In this document: positions 1 through 7,945 of the stretch, piece after piece | How the letters are laid out: each line of letters starts with the position of its first letter | How positions within the stretch are numbered: the first letter of the stretch is position 1 | Origin: JACQXM01 sp964569425 | Lineage (GTDB): Bacteria > Planctomycetota > Phycisphaerae > UBA1845 | Assembly: GCA_964569425.1 (NCBI GenBank) | Contig: CAZMVD010000059.1 | Coordinates: 1-23,499 of the forward strand | Reading direction: 5' to 3' | Length of the DNA: 23,499 bases | Notes under the pieces: model-generated | What the model saw: the letters and a program-made list of their open reading frames with translations, nothing else | Databases searched by the model: none | Told to the model about the DNA's origin: nothing | Position numbers and translations under genes: made by a program

Positions 1-56
1 GCGCCATGCCGCAGCCGGTCAACGGCGTCCGTGGCAAGACCCGCGGCACCCGCTAG
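1..56 (+). CDS. 3' end of an unidentified CDS (partial)
   Basis: The frame open from position 3 to a TAG at 54-56 encodes a basic 17-residue tail (AMPQPVNGVRGKTRGTR). Sixteen of its 17 codons end in G or C, which matches coding sequence in this genome much better than the other frames. The gene begins outside the window and 17 residues are too few to name it. A strong terminator follows about 50 bases downstream, consistent with the end of a plus-strand transcription unit. Confidence 0.5.
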   Translation, partial: AMPQPVNGVRGKTRGTR

Positions 57-72
57 TTGTCGGGCGCTGCAA

Positions 73-90
73 CGGAAGGGTGACCTTCCG
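73..90 (+). other. small hairpin upstream of the terminator
   Basis: CGGAAGG (73-79) and CCTTCCG (84-90) form a perfect 7-bp stem around a GTGA tetraloop of the stable GNRA type. No T-run follows, so it is not a terminator itself. It could protect the 3' end of the upstream transcript or simply be part of the 3' UTR. Confidence 0.4.
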
Positions 91-106
91 TAAGTTCTAA
101 CCAAAG

Positions 107-151
107 CGGCGGCGTATGGTCGAATCGATCATACGCCGCCGTTCTTTTTTT
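107..151 (+). terminator. intrinsic terminator upstream of purF
   Basis: CGGCGGCGTATG (107-118) pairs perfectly with CATACGCCGCCG (130-141), giving a 12-bp GC-rich stem. It is followed at once by a T-rich tail, TTCTTTTTTT (142-151). The T-run lies on the plus-strand side, so it ends the gene reading in from the left and separates it from purF. Confidence 0.88.
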
Positions 152-195
152 GCGCCCCGTGCGGCCTTTCGGAGCCGCCCTCAGCGCTGCTTTCG

Positions 196-224
196 TTGAC
201 GCATTCCCGTCGGTTCGCTACACT
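196..224 (+). promoter_or_regulatory. sigma70-type promoter of purF
   Basis: TTGACG (196-201) and TACACT (219-224) are separated by 17 bases, a near-consensus -35/-10 pair. Transcription would start near 231, leaving a leader of about 70 nt before the GTG start at 300. It lies between the upstream terminator and purF, as expected, and it rules out the in-frame TTG at 150 as the start. Confidence 0.72.
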
Positions 225-299
225 CCTGAGACGTTCAACCGCGGAGCCGAGATCGGCCTCCGGGCCGGGTGGAGCGACACCACGCACCAGCGCCAAAGC

Positions 300-1724
300 G
301 TGCAAAAAGCATCGATTCGACATCACTGCGGGCTCTTTGGCGTCTACGGCCATGAGGACGCGGTCTATCTCACCCACCTCGGGCTCTATGCCCTCCAGCA
401 TCGCGGACAGGAATCCGCCGGGATCGTCTCGACCAACGGCGACGTCCTTCGCCGACATGCCGGCATGGGGCTGGTCAACCAGGTATTCGACGAGCCGGCG
501 CTCCAGCGAATCGAGGGCCGGGTGGCCATCGGGCACGTTCGCTACTCCACCACCGGATCCTGTTGCGAAGGCAACGCCCAGCCGCTGCTGTTCTCGTACA
601 TGGGCGGCCAGGTGGCCGTGGCGCACAACGGCAACCTGATTAATGCCGCGTTGCTGCGCCGCAACTATGAGCAGGTCGGCCACATCTTTCAGACCACCAG
701 CGATACCGAGGTCATCATCCATTTGCTGGCCAAGCCGGCGCACCAGCACAAAAAGCACCCGCTGGACCATGTGCTCAACCACCTTCAGGGCGCCTATTCG
801 CTGCTTCTGCTGTTTCCCGATCGCATGGTGGCCGCCCGCGACCCATTGGGTTTCCGCCCGCTGTGCCTGGGAGAAACCAAGTGCGGCGCCGTGGTCGTCG
901 CCTCGGAGACCAAGGCCTTTGACATGATCGACGCCCGCTATGTGCGCGATATCGCCCCGGGGGAAGTCGTGACCATCACCGATGAAGGCGTGACCAGCCG
1001 CCAGTTCGGCGGCGAAGCTTCGGAGCGCGGCGCCGCCTGCATCTTCGAGCAAATATACTTTGCCGATCCCTCCAGCCTGGTATTCGGCGAGAACGTGCAC
1101 CTCGTGCGCGTGGCCATGGGCCGTCGCCTCGCCCGGGAGGCGCCCGTAAACGCGGACCTGGTGGTGCCCGTTCCCACTTGCGCCAAGTGTGCAGCGATCG
1201 GCTACGCCCGCGAGAGCGGCATTCCGCTCGGTCGCGCGTTTACCACCAGCCATTACGCGGGGCGCTCGTTTATTCAGCCCACCCAGTCCGACCGGGTCGC
1301 GACGGTGAAGATGAAGCTGACGGTCATTCGCGAAGCGGTCCGCGGCCAGCGTCTGGCCGTGGTGGAGGATTCCGTCGTCCGCGGCACGACCACCCGCGCC
1401 AAGATCGGCGCCCTGCGCGAGGCCGGGGCGAAGGAAATACACCTGCGCGTGGCCAGCCCCCCGATCCGCCACCCGTGCTATTTCGGCATCGACTTTCCCG
1501 ATCAGAAAGAGCTTGTGGCCCATGGGCGCAGCGTGGATGAGATTCGCGCGTTTCTGGGGGTGGATTCGCTGCACTACCTTTCGCAGGAGGGCATGCTCGC
1601 CTCGGTGAACATGGCGCCGGAGAAGTACTGCACCGCCTGTTTCTCCGGGGACTACCCGGTGAACGTCGACGAGCCGGTGGAAAAGTATGCCATGGAGCGC
1701 GTGCAGCTTCGCATGTTCACGTAG
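300..1724 (+). CDS. purF: amidophosphoribosyltransferase (PurF)
   Basis: This is glutamine-PRPP amidotransferase, the committing step of de novo purine synthesis (PRPP + Gln to phosphoribosylamine), a cytosolic enzyme of 474 residues. An N-terminal class II glutamine amidotransferase domain begins at Cys10 (HHCGLFG). The preceding nine residues would be the propeptide cleaved in Bacillus-type PurF. RYSTTG and HNGNL belong to the glutaminase site, and the PRPP loop is VVEDSVVRGTTTR. Cysteines in ACIFEQ, RHPCYFG and YCTACFSG occupy the four positions that bind the [4Fe-4S] cluster in Bacillus subtilis PurF, so a cluster enzyme is inferred. Oddly, the usual VPDSG motif reads VPTCAKC, adding two cysteines. 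The GTG at 300 was chosen because it places Cys10 correctly and lies downstream of the promoter; the frame is open further upstream. Confidence 0.95.
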   Translation: MQKASIRHHCGLFGVYGHEDAVYLTHLGLYALQHRGQESAGIVSTNGDVLRRHAGMGLVNQVFDEPALQRIEGRVAIGHVRYSTTGSCCEGNAQPLLFSYMGGQVAVAHNGNLINAALLRRNYEQVGHIFQTTSDTEVIIHLLAKPAHQHKKHPLDHVLNHLQGAYSLLLLFPDRMVAARDPLGFRPLCLGETKCGAVVVASETKAFDMIDARYVRDIAPGEVVTITDEGVTSRQFGGEASERGAACIFEQIYFADPSSLVFGENVHLVRVAMGRRLAREAPVNADLVVPVPTCAKCAAIGYARESGIPLGRAFTTSHYAGRSFIQPTQSDRVATVKMKLTVIREAVRGQRLAVVEDSVVRGTTTRAKIGALREAGAKEIHLRVASPPIRHPCYFGIDFPDQKELVAHGRSVDEIRAFLGVDSLHYLSQEGMLASVNMAPEKYCTACFSGDYPVNVDEPVEKYAMERVQLRMFT

Positions 1725-1743
1725 TGTCCCGCGCTTGCGTACC

Positions 1744-1772
1744 TTGGTGGTCGCCTCGGCCGGTGTTATGCT
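1744..1772 (+). promoter_or_regulatory. sigma70-type promoter of mqnA-mqnC
   Basis: TTGGTG (1744-1749) and TATGCT (1767-1772) are spaced by 17 bases in the gap between purF and mqnA. The predicted start near 1779 gives a leader of about 38 nt before the mqnA GTG. It suggests that mqnA-mqnC can be transcribed independently of purF. Confidence 0.55.
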
Positions 1773-1816
1773 TCGCCCCGGGCGCAAGACCGCCGACCCG
1801 CATCCGGGCGTGACCG

Positions 1817-2695
1817 GTGAGTGACAATATTGTGGCACTAAGCGGCGAAATGGGGTGGACGGCAGGCGTCGGTTCGCCCTCGGGCGCGCCCGCGGGCCGC
1901 AGTGCCCGTCCCGTGGCGGTGCGGCGGTTGGGGGTCGTGTCCTACCTGAACGCCAAACCGCTGATTGCCGGCCTCGACGCCGACCCTGCCATTGCCATGC
2001 ACTACGACGTTCCCGCGCGCCTGCCCGCGCTGCTGGCCGCAAACTCGGTGGACGTGGCGCTGGTCCCGGTGATCGACCTGGCCGCCCCCGCCCGCACGTG
2101 GCGCGTGCTTTCCGATGCGTGCATCGGTTGCGATGGCGAAACCTACACCGTACGCGTCTTTTCCCGCGTGCCGCCCACCGAAATCCGCACCTTGCACGTG
2201 GATGGCGACTCGCACACGTCGGTGGCGCTGGCTGCGATCATCTGGCGGGAAATGTACGGCCGGCGGCTGACCATCGTGCCCTTGAACCGGGCGGATGGCG
2301 GCGTTTCCCCGGAGGCCGTGCTGTTGATCGGCGACAAGGTCGTTAACCACACGCTGCACGACTACGAGGTGGAAACCGACCTGGGCTCGGCCTGGAAGTC
2401 GCTCACCTCTCTACCTTTTGTCTTCGCGGTATGGGCAGCGCACGAAGAAGCCGATTGGGGCGACCTGTCGCAACGTCTCTCGGCCGCGCGCGACCGCGGG
2501 GTGGCCGCCGCCGCGATGATCGCCGCCGACTACGGGCCGGGCATGGGCTGGCCGGTGGCGCTGGCCACGCGCTACCTGACCACAAGACTCAAGTACCACC
2601 TGGGCGACCGGCAGCGGGAAGGCATGAGCCGTTTCCTGGCGCTGGCCAGGAAGCACGGACTGACGACCATGGACCGGGAGCTGGCGTTCTCATGA
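1817..2695 (+). CDS. mqnA: chorismate dehydratase MqnA (futalosine pathway)
   Basis: MqnA converts chorismate to 3-[(1-carboxyvinyl)oxy]benzoate, the first step of the futalosine route to menaquinone. The 292-residue protein has the family's N-terminal signature RRLGVVSYLNAKPLIAGL and a periplasmic-binding-protein-like fold is expected. Other family-like stretches are VDGDSHTSVALAAIIWREMYG and LLIGDKVVNH. The GTG at 1817 gives a leader of about 35 residues before the conserved core; the ATG at 1850 is a possible alternative start. The TGA stop overlaps the ATG of mqnC (ATGA), so translation of the two enzymes is coupled. Acting with MqnC next door, it makes menaquinone synthesis by the futalosine route very likely in this organism. 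Confidence 0.92.
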   Translation: MSDNIVALSGEMGWTAGVGSPSGAPAGRSARPVAVRRLGVVSYLNAKPLIAGLDADPAIAMHYDVPARLPALLAANSVDVALVPVIDLAAPARTWRVLSDACIGCDGETYTVRVFSRVPPTEIRTLHVDGDSHTSVALAAIIWREMYGRRLTIVPLNRADGGVSPEAVLLIGDKVVNHTLHDYEVETDLGSAWKSLTSLPFVFAVWAAHEEADWGDLSQRLSAARDRGVAAAAMIAADYGPGMGWPVALATRYLTTRLKYHLGDRQREGMSRFLALARKHGLTTMDRELAFS

Positions 2696-3849
2696 GCACG
2701 GCGGTGTCATCGATCGCCCAGCGCACCGGTGCCTCGCGCCTGAGCGATGCCGAAGCGCTCGAGCTCTATCGCGACTGCTCCATTCACGAACTCGGTCGCC
2801 GCGCCCACGAAGTGACCCTGCGGCTCCACCCCGAGCCCTATCGCACCTACGTGGTGGATCGCAACATCAACTACGCCAACTATTGCACCGCGAAGTGCAT
2901 TTTCTGCAATTTCAAAGCCGACCCGCCGGGCATGGACACCGGCCGCAAGGACCTGCCCGACGGATACGTGCTGAGCTTCGCCAAAATCGGACAGAAGATT
3001 GAGGAACTGCTGGCGATCGGCGGCACGCAGGTGCTCATGCAGGGGGGCCTGGTGCCCGCGGAACTGCTGCCCTTCGAGTGGTACCTTGACCTGCTGCGCT
3101 TCATCAAGCGCGAGTACCCGGCCATTCACATCCATGCCTTCAGCCCGCCGGAAATCCACGCCTTCCACGAGATGTTCCGCATGAGCCTGCGCGACGTGCT
3201 GCTGCGCCTGCGCGACGCCGGGCTCGATTCCATCCCCGGCGGCGGAGCGGAGATTCTGGTGGACCGTGTTCGCGAGCGCATCGCCCAGGGCAAGACCACC
3301 ACCGAACAGTATCTTCAGGTGATGCGCGAGGCGCACGCCATCGGCATGCGCACCAGCATCACCATGATGTTCGGGCACATCGAAACCGTGGAGGAACGCA
3401 TCGAACACCTGCGGCGCGTTCGCGACCTTCAGGACGAGACTGGCGGCTTCACCGCGTTCATCTGCTGGACGTTTCAACCCGGCGATACGCCGTTGGGTCG
3501 GGTCCGCAAGCCCCCGGCCGAACGGGGTTCAACCCCGGACGGCAAGCACCTCGTCCTCGCCGACGCCCACGAATACCTCAAGATGTCGGCCCTGGCCCGG
3601 CTCTACCTCGATAATATCGTCAACATCCAGTCAAGCTGGGTTACCCAGGGGGTTAAGATCGGACAGTTGGCCTTGTATTTCGGTGCCAACGACATGGGTT
3701 CAGTGATGATGGAGGAAAACGTGGTTTCGGCCGCGGGGACCACGTTCCAGTTGACCGAGGCGGAGATTCGTGCGGCCATCAAAGGGGCGGGTTGGTACCC
3801 GCGCAAACGGGACTTTTACTACCGGCTACTCGAGGATGAGGCAGTGTAA
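2692..3849 (+). CDS. mqnC: cyclic dehypoxanthinyl futalosine synthase MqnC (radical SAM)
   Basis: MqnC is a radical SAM enzyme that cyclises dehypoxanthine futalosine in menaquinone synthesis. The 385-residue product has the CxxxCxxC cluster motif at Cys65, Cys69 and Cys72 (CTAKCIFC). It carries MqnC-type signatures: IHIHAFSPPEI, SIPGGGAEIL, WTFQPGDTPL and, near the C-terminus, MMEENVVSAAGTTF. These separate it from the sister enzyme MqnE, which has SMPGGGAE-type motifs. The ATG at 2692 overlaps the mqnA stop. The frame stays open upstream inside mqnA, but that part has the composition of an overlapping shadow. The other pathway genes (mqnB, mqnD, mqnE) are not in this window. Confidence 0.94.
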   Translation: MSTAVSSIAQRTGASRLSDAEALELYRDCSIHELGRRAHEVTLRLHPEPYRTYVVDRNINYANYCTAKCIFCNFKADPPGMDTGRKDLPDGYVLSFAKIGQKIEELLAIGGTQVLMQGGLVPAELLPFEWYLDLLRFIKREYPAIHIHAFSPPEIHAFHEMFRMSLRDVLLRLRDAGLDSIPGGGAEILVDRVRERIAQGKTTTEQYLQVMREAHAIGMRTSITMMFGHIETVEERIEHLRRVRDLQDETGGFTAFICWTFQPGDTPLGRVRKPPAERGSTPDGKHLVLADAHEYLKMSALARLYLDNIVNIQSSWVTQGVKIGQLALYFGANDMGSVMMEENVVSAAGTTFQLTEAEIRAAIKGAGWYPRKRDFYYRLLEDEAV

Positions 3850-3941
3850 GTGGAGAAAGCGCCCCGGAGAATCGTCGCCCACCGCCGCCTTTCCCGCGGT
3901 CCGTACACGAATCCAAACCGACTTCACAAAATTTTCTGTGG

Positions 3942-3969
3942 CATTCTGCCCGGGTTTTCCGGTAGAATG
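3942..3969 (+). promoter_or_regulatory. hairpin with embedded -10-like element in a 359-bp gene-free gap
   Basis: The gap 3850-4208 holds no convincing gene. Its main structure is an inverted repeat, CATTCTGCC (3942-3950) against GGTAGAATG (3961-3969), a 9-bp stem with one G-U pair and a 10-base loop. A -10-like TAGAAT (3963-3968) lies in its 3' arm, and a weak -35 (TGGCAT, 3939-3944) lies 18 bases upstream. No T-run follows, so it is not an intrinsic terminator. It may mark the promoter or an operator for the HD gene, with a leader of more than 200 nt. Confidence 0.35.
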
Positions 3970-4208
3970 GCGGAGGTAGACTATTCCCCGGACGGCGAAG
4001 TCGGTGCGGCTGGCGTGGTCCGCGGGTACTTTCAATGCGCGCGCGTTGCAGGTTGATCGGAAAGGGGCTCTTCGAACGCACGTCAATTTCCGGACGGCAG
4101 CGCATGGCCTCCGGTGGGCCGCGGCGCGGGGTCGTTCAGCGTGCCGGATGACTGGTGGTCGTGCCTCGCCGCAACAGCGCACGGATCGTCGGGTAGCGGA
4201 GTCGCAGG

Positions 4209-5006
4209 ATGGTAGACCGCCCCGTGAGCCACAATCAGCAATCGGCAGTGTCCGGGTCGGCTGACGCCCTCTGGAGCTTGGCGCGCGCCGACCTCGTTGT
4301 TCACACCGAGCAGGGGGAAGAAGACCTCATTCTCTGGGAGCATTCCACCCGGGTCGCGCGATCGGCATTGGCCATCGCCGGGCTGCCCGAGTTCCAGTCG
4401 CCCCGGGCCGATGAGGTAGCCCTTCTCGCCGCCGCCCTCTACCACGATGCCGGCTGGATCGTCCGGCTCCGCGCGCACGAGGTGACCCGGTTGGAGTTCC
4501 TCGCCCGCCCGCTCAGCGCCGCCTCTCGCGCGTCGGGCGCGGAGCTGATGGGGGATCGCCTGGCGGGTGTCCTTCCTTCGGACGTGCTGGAGCGGGCCAC
4601 GGAGACGATCCACGGGTTGAGCGAACGTGTCCCGCACCTGGTCGAGTCGCAGATTGTGTCCGAGGCGGAAGCGCTCGAAGAATTCGGGCTCCCCATGTTA
4701 TGGTTGGGCATGCGCCGCGGCCTGTTGGAGGGCAAAGGCGTGCGCGCCGTGCTCGATCATTGGGAGCGGCGACAGGAATACCAGTACTGGTCGTCGCGCC
4801 TCAAGAGTGCCTTTCGCGTCGAAGCGGTGCGCGACGTGGCACGCCGCCGCCTGGCGTCCTTTGAACAGTGGATTCAGGAGCTGGGTCGCCAGCATGTCGG
4901 CGAGGATCTTCCCGGTGTCTTGCGCGTGGCCCAGGGTGCGCCACCCATCATGGGCGCCTCTCAACCCGTTCGCGATATCAAATCAGCGGAGAAGGCAAAC
5001 GGCTGA
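4209..5006 (+). CDS. HD-domain putative phosphohydrolase
   Basis: This 265-residue soluble protein has the ligand pattern of an HD metal-dependent phosphohydrolase: His45 (LWEHSTRVA) and the His79-Asp80 doublet (ALYHDAGW). The final acidic ligand, usually in a motif such as SDADRL, appears as SEAEAL (residues 151-156), so glutamate replaces aspartate. The C-terminal half is helical and rich in Arg and Glu. The ATG at 4209 is preceded by GGAG (4198-4201) with 7-base spacing. The substrate cannot be read from the sequence; small HD proteins of this kind act on nucleotides, signalling nucleotides or other phosphoesters. Neighbours give no clear functional link. Confidence 0.75.
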   Translation: MVDRPVSHNQQSAVSGSADALWSLARADLVVHTEQGEEDLILWEHSTRVARSALAIAGLPEFQSPRADEVALLAAALYHDAGWIVRLRAHEVTRLEFLARPLSAASRASGAELMGDRLAGVLPSDVLERATETIHGLSERVPHLVESQIVSEAEALEEFGLPMLWLGMRRGLLEGKGVRAVLDHWERRQEYQYWSSRLKSAFRVEAVRDVARRRLASFEQWIQELGRQHVGEDLPGVLRVAQGAPPIMGASQPVRDIKSAEKANG

Positions 5007-5045
5007 CCCGCCCGAGCCGGCCGTTCCGCGGCGTTTCATGCAACT

Positions 5046-5075
5046 TTGCACGCCGCGTCTTCGGCTGCGTATGGC
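5046..5075 (+). promoter_or_regulatory. possible promoter of the M16 peptidase gene
   Basis: TTGCAC (5046-5051) and TATGGC (5070-5075) are 18 bases apart in the 156-bp gap before the peptidase gene. The -10 match is moderate, so this is only a candidate. Confidence 0.28.
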
Positions 5076-5162
5076 CCACAACCCGGCTTTGCGATAGCCT
5101 GAACCGAAACCGTCCGACCAGCGGGGTCGTTCGAATTCCATGGCGTTGCATGAGAGGCAATC

Positions 5163-7871
5163 ATGGAGCGTTCACTGTACCTGGCTGTAACTGTGTTGTT
5201 GCTTTTCGGAGCCGCCGCCGCGGGCCAGCAGGTGTCCTACGAAAAGTACCGGCTTCCCAACGGACTCACGGTCATTATGCACGAGGATCACTCGCTGCCC
5301 CTGGCGTGCGTCAACCTGTGGTACCGCGTGGGCGCCAAGGACGAGAAGGAACGCCGCTCCGGCTTCGCCCATCTCTTCGAACACCTGATGTTCATGGGCA
5401 CCCGGCGCGTCCCCGGGGGCGACTTCGACGTCCTCATGGAGGAAGGCGGCGGCTACAACAACGCCTCCACCAGCGAAGACCGCACCAACTACTACTCCTG
5501 CGGGCCCGCGGAACTGCTGCCCACCCTGTTGTGGCTCGACGCCGATCGCCTCGAGGATCTGGGCCGCGAGATGACCCTGGAGAAACTCGACAAGCAGCGA
5601 GAAGTGGTACGCAATGAACGCCGCCAGATGTACGAAAACGCCCCTTACGGGAAAGCCGAGCTGAAGATCTACGAGTTGATGTTCCCCAAGGGGCACCCTT
5701 ATCAGCGCACCGTCATCGGCAGCCACGAGGATCTCGAGGCCGCCACCGTCGACGATGTGAAGGACTTCTTCGCGTCTTACTACGTGCCCAGCAACGCATC
5801 GCTGGTGGTCGCGGGCCATTTCGACAAGGCCGAAGTCAAGCCGCTGATCGAGAGGCTCTTCGGCACCCTGCCGCGCGGATCGGACGTTAGCCATGCGATG
5901 GCGGAACCGGTGAAGCTGGGTGGCGTCAAGCGGCTCACCATGACCGACGCGGTGCAGTATGCGCGAACGTCCATCGTCTATCACAGCCCGCCGCATTTTG
6001 CTCCCGGCGACGCCGAAATGGACCTCGCCGCCGCGATCCTCAGCAGCGGCATTTCCAGCCGCCTCTATCAGCGCCTGGTGTACCAGGATCAACTGGCCGT
6101 CGACGTCGCCGCCTACCAGTCGTCGATGATGCTCGGCTCGCTCTTCTACATCGAGGCCACCGCCAAGCCGGGCGTTTCGCTCGATACCGTGGAAAAGGCG
6201 ATCGACGAAGTCCTTGCCGAGTTCACCACCACCGGCCCCACCCCCGCGGAACTGGAGCGCCAGATAGCGCAGTTGGAGTTTCGCATGGTCGCGCAGCTCC
6301 AGTCGATTCTGGCCAAAGCCGACAAGCTCAACGAATATGAATTCCATTTCGGCGAGCCCGACTCGTTCCAGCGCGATCTCGAACGTTATCGCGGCGCCAC
6401 GGCCGCCGCCGTGCAGGCTTGGGCAAAGAAGGTGCTCACGCCCGATGCCCGCCTGGTGCTGCGCGTGATTCCCGAGATCGAGATTCCGGAGGCAAACCCG
6501 CGCGACGAACGGCCGGGGTTGGCGGACGCAGCCGGTTTCGCCCCGCCCCTGCCTGAATCGTTCCAACTGAAGAACGGCGTTACGGTCTACCATTGGCAGA
6601 AGAGCGAACTGCCGCTGGTGGCACTGCGGTTGCTGTTGCCTTCGGCGGGGTCGGAGCATGACGGACCGGTTCAGGCGGGCCTGGCGATGCTTACGGCGGA
6701 CATGCTCGACGAGGGCGCCGGCTCACGCGACGCCATCGAGTTCTCCGATGCGCTCGATGCGCTGGGCGCGACCCTGTTACCGTCAAGCAGTTACGACGCC
6801 GCGATGGTCGACCTGTCCGTGCTGTCGCGTAACGTCCAGCCCGCGTTGGCCCTGCTGGCCGATGCCGTCCTGCGCCCGAAGTTTGATGCCCGGGAGTGGC
6901 AGCGTGTGCAGTCGCTTCACGTGGAAAATCTCCGCCGTGCGCTGGATCAGCCGCAGGTCGTTTCCAATTGGGTGGCCATGCGCACCTACTTTGGCGATGC
7001 CCACCCCTACAGCCGTTCGACGGTGGGAACGCCGACCACCGTGGAACGACTCACGCTCGACGACATTCGTCAATTTCACCAATCCACCTATCGCCCGTCC
7101 ACCGCCGTCATTCTCGTAGCGGGCGACCTGACCGCCGAAGCCGCGAAAGCGCAGCTCGAAGCCGCTTTCGCTTCCTGGGCCGAACCCGCCTCCGCCATGG
7201 CGCGCCAAAAACCCGAATATGTTCTGCCGCAAGATCAGAAACTGCGCGTTGCCATTGTCGATCGGCCCGAAGCGGTCCAGACGGTGATTCGTTTCGTCAT
7301 GCCCGGCCCCACCTACGCCGATCCGCGCCGCATTCCGCTCGATCTGTTCAACAACATCCTCGGCGGCACCTTCACCAGTCGCCTCAACCTGAACCTGCGC
7401 GAACGAAACGGATACACCTATGGTGCCAGCTCGCGCTACAACTTCGACCCTCGGGCCGGCTATTTCACGGCCGCCTCCAGCGTCCGCGCCGACGTCACCG
7501 GCCCGGCGCTCCGCGAGTTCCTGCACGAATTCGCCGCCATCCGCGCCGGGAACATCGCCCCGGAAGAGGCCCGCAAATCGCGCACCACCGCGCGCCGCGA
7601 GTTGATGGAGTCCTTCCAGGGCGTACGCGGAACCCTGGCCGCCGCGACGACCCTCATCCGCAACGGCCGGCCTTTCTCGGATTTGGCGGAAGAGTTGGCG
7701 TCGCTGGACAACGTGAGCGAAGGCGTGCTCAACGGCCTGGCGAAAGCTGCGGTGCCGCTGGAGCAGGGTTTGCTGCTGCTCGTAGGCGATAAACGCCTCA
7801 TCCTCGAGCAGATCAAGGGACTGGACCTGCCCGAACCCATTGAATTGACCGCGGCGGGCGACCTGAAATGA
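5163..7871 (+). CDS. exported M16 family zinc peptidase, two-domain
   Basis: This 902-residue protein starts with a signal peptide (hydrophobic residues 5-20, then AAAGQQ), so it should act outside the cytoplasmic membrane. Residues of roughly 25-450 form an active M16 half with the inverted zinc motif His70-x-x-Glu73-His74 (HLFEH) and a downstream ligand near Glu152 (RNERRQMYEN). The second half (about 465-890) has the same fold but reads GLAMLTADMLDEG where the zinc motif would be, so it is the non-catalytic partner. It keeps an R/Y-type substrate region, LRERNGYTYGASS. This tandem active/inactive layout is typical of pitrilysin-like and PqqL-type peptidases that degrade peptides in a closed chamber. 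The ATG is preceded by GAGAGG (5152-5157). Confidence 0.93.
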   Translation: MERSLYLAVTVLLLFGAAAAGQQVSYEKYRLPNGLTVIMHEDHSLPLACVNLWYRVGAKDEKERRSGFAHLFEHLMFMGTRRVPGGDFDVLMEEGGGYNNASTSEDRTNYYSCGPAELLPTLLWLDADRLEDLGREMTLEKLDKQREVVRNERRQMYENAPYGKAELKIYELMFPKGHPYQRTVIGSHEDLEAATVDDVKDFFASYYVPSNASLVVAGHFDKAEVKPLIERLFGTLPRGSDVSHAMAEPVKLGGVKRLTMTDAVQYARTSIVYHSPPHFAPGDAEMDLAAAILSSGISSRLYQRLVYQDQLAVDVAAYQSSMMLGSLFYIEATAKPGVSLDTVEKAIDEVLAEFTTTGPTPAELERQIAQLEFRMVAQLQSILAKADKLNEYEFHFGEPDSFQRDLERYRGATAAAVQAWAKKVLTPDARLVLRVIPEIEIPEANPRDERPGLADAAGFAPPLPESFQLKNGVTVYHWQKSELPLVALRLLLPSAGSEHDGPVQAGLAMLTADMLDEGAGSRDAIEFSDALDALGATLLPSSSYDAAMVDLSVLSRNVQPALALLADAVLRPKFDAREWQRVQSLHVENLRRALDQPQVVSNWVAMRTYFGDAHPYSRSTVGTPTTVERLTLDDIRQFHQSTYRPSTAVILVAGDLTAEAAKAQLEAAFASWAEPASAMARQKPEYVLPQDQKLRVAIVDRPEAVQTVIRFVMPGPTYADPRRIPLDLFNNILGGTFTSRLNLNLRERNGYTYGASSRYNFDPRAGYFTAASSVRADVTGPALREFLHEFAAIRAGNIAPEEARKSRTTARRELMESFQGVRGTLAAATTLIRNGRPFSDLAEELASLDNVSEGVLNGLAKAAVPLEQGLLLLVGDKRLILEQIKGLDLPEPIELTAAGDLK

Positions 7872-7945
7872 CTCATGAATCGCCCAGGTCTGAAACCCGA
7901 TGACCGCGCGCGGGTCTTCCCCGGCGCGACTCCGGAGCCGATGGC

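Noticed and set aside
150..299. purF starting at the upstream TTG at 150
   Set aside because: That start lies before a near-consensus promoter (196-224), at the T-run of a terminator, and would add 50 residues before the catalytic cysteine.
129..2042. Long minus-strand open frame antisense to purF, and similar long antisense frames over the M16, valS and putA genes
   Set aside because: These are by-products of GC-rich codon use; they lack family motifs and contradict the clear genes opposite them.
3850..4056. 68-codon ORF directly after mqnC
   Set aside because: Codon use is unlike coding DNA here, it spans a hairpin, and it has no recognisable motif.
7872..7945. MerR-type operator before the merB-like gene
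   Set aside because: No dyad of the MerR type was found; no adjacent mer regulator or transport genes exist in the window.
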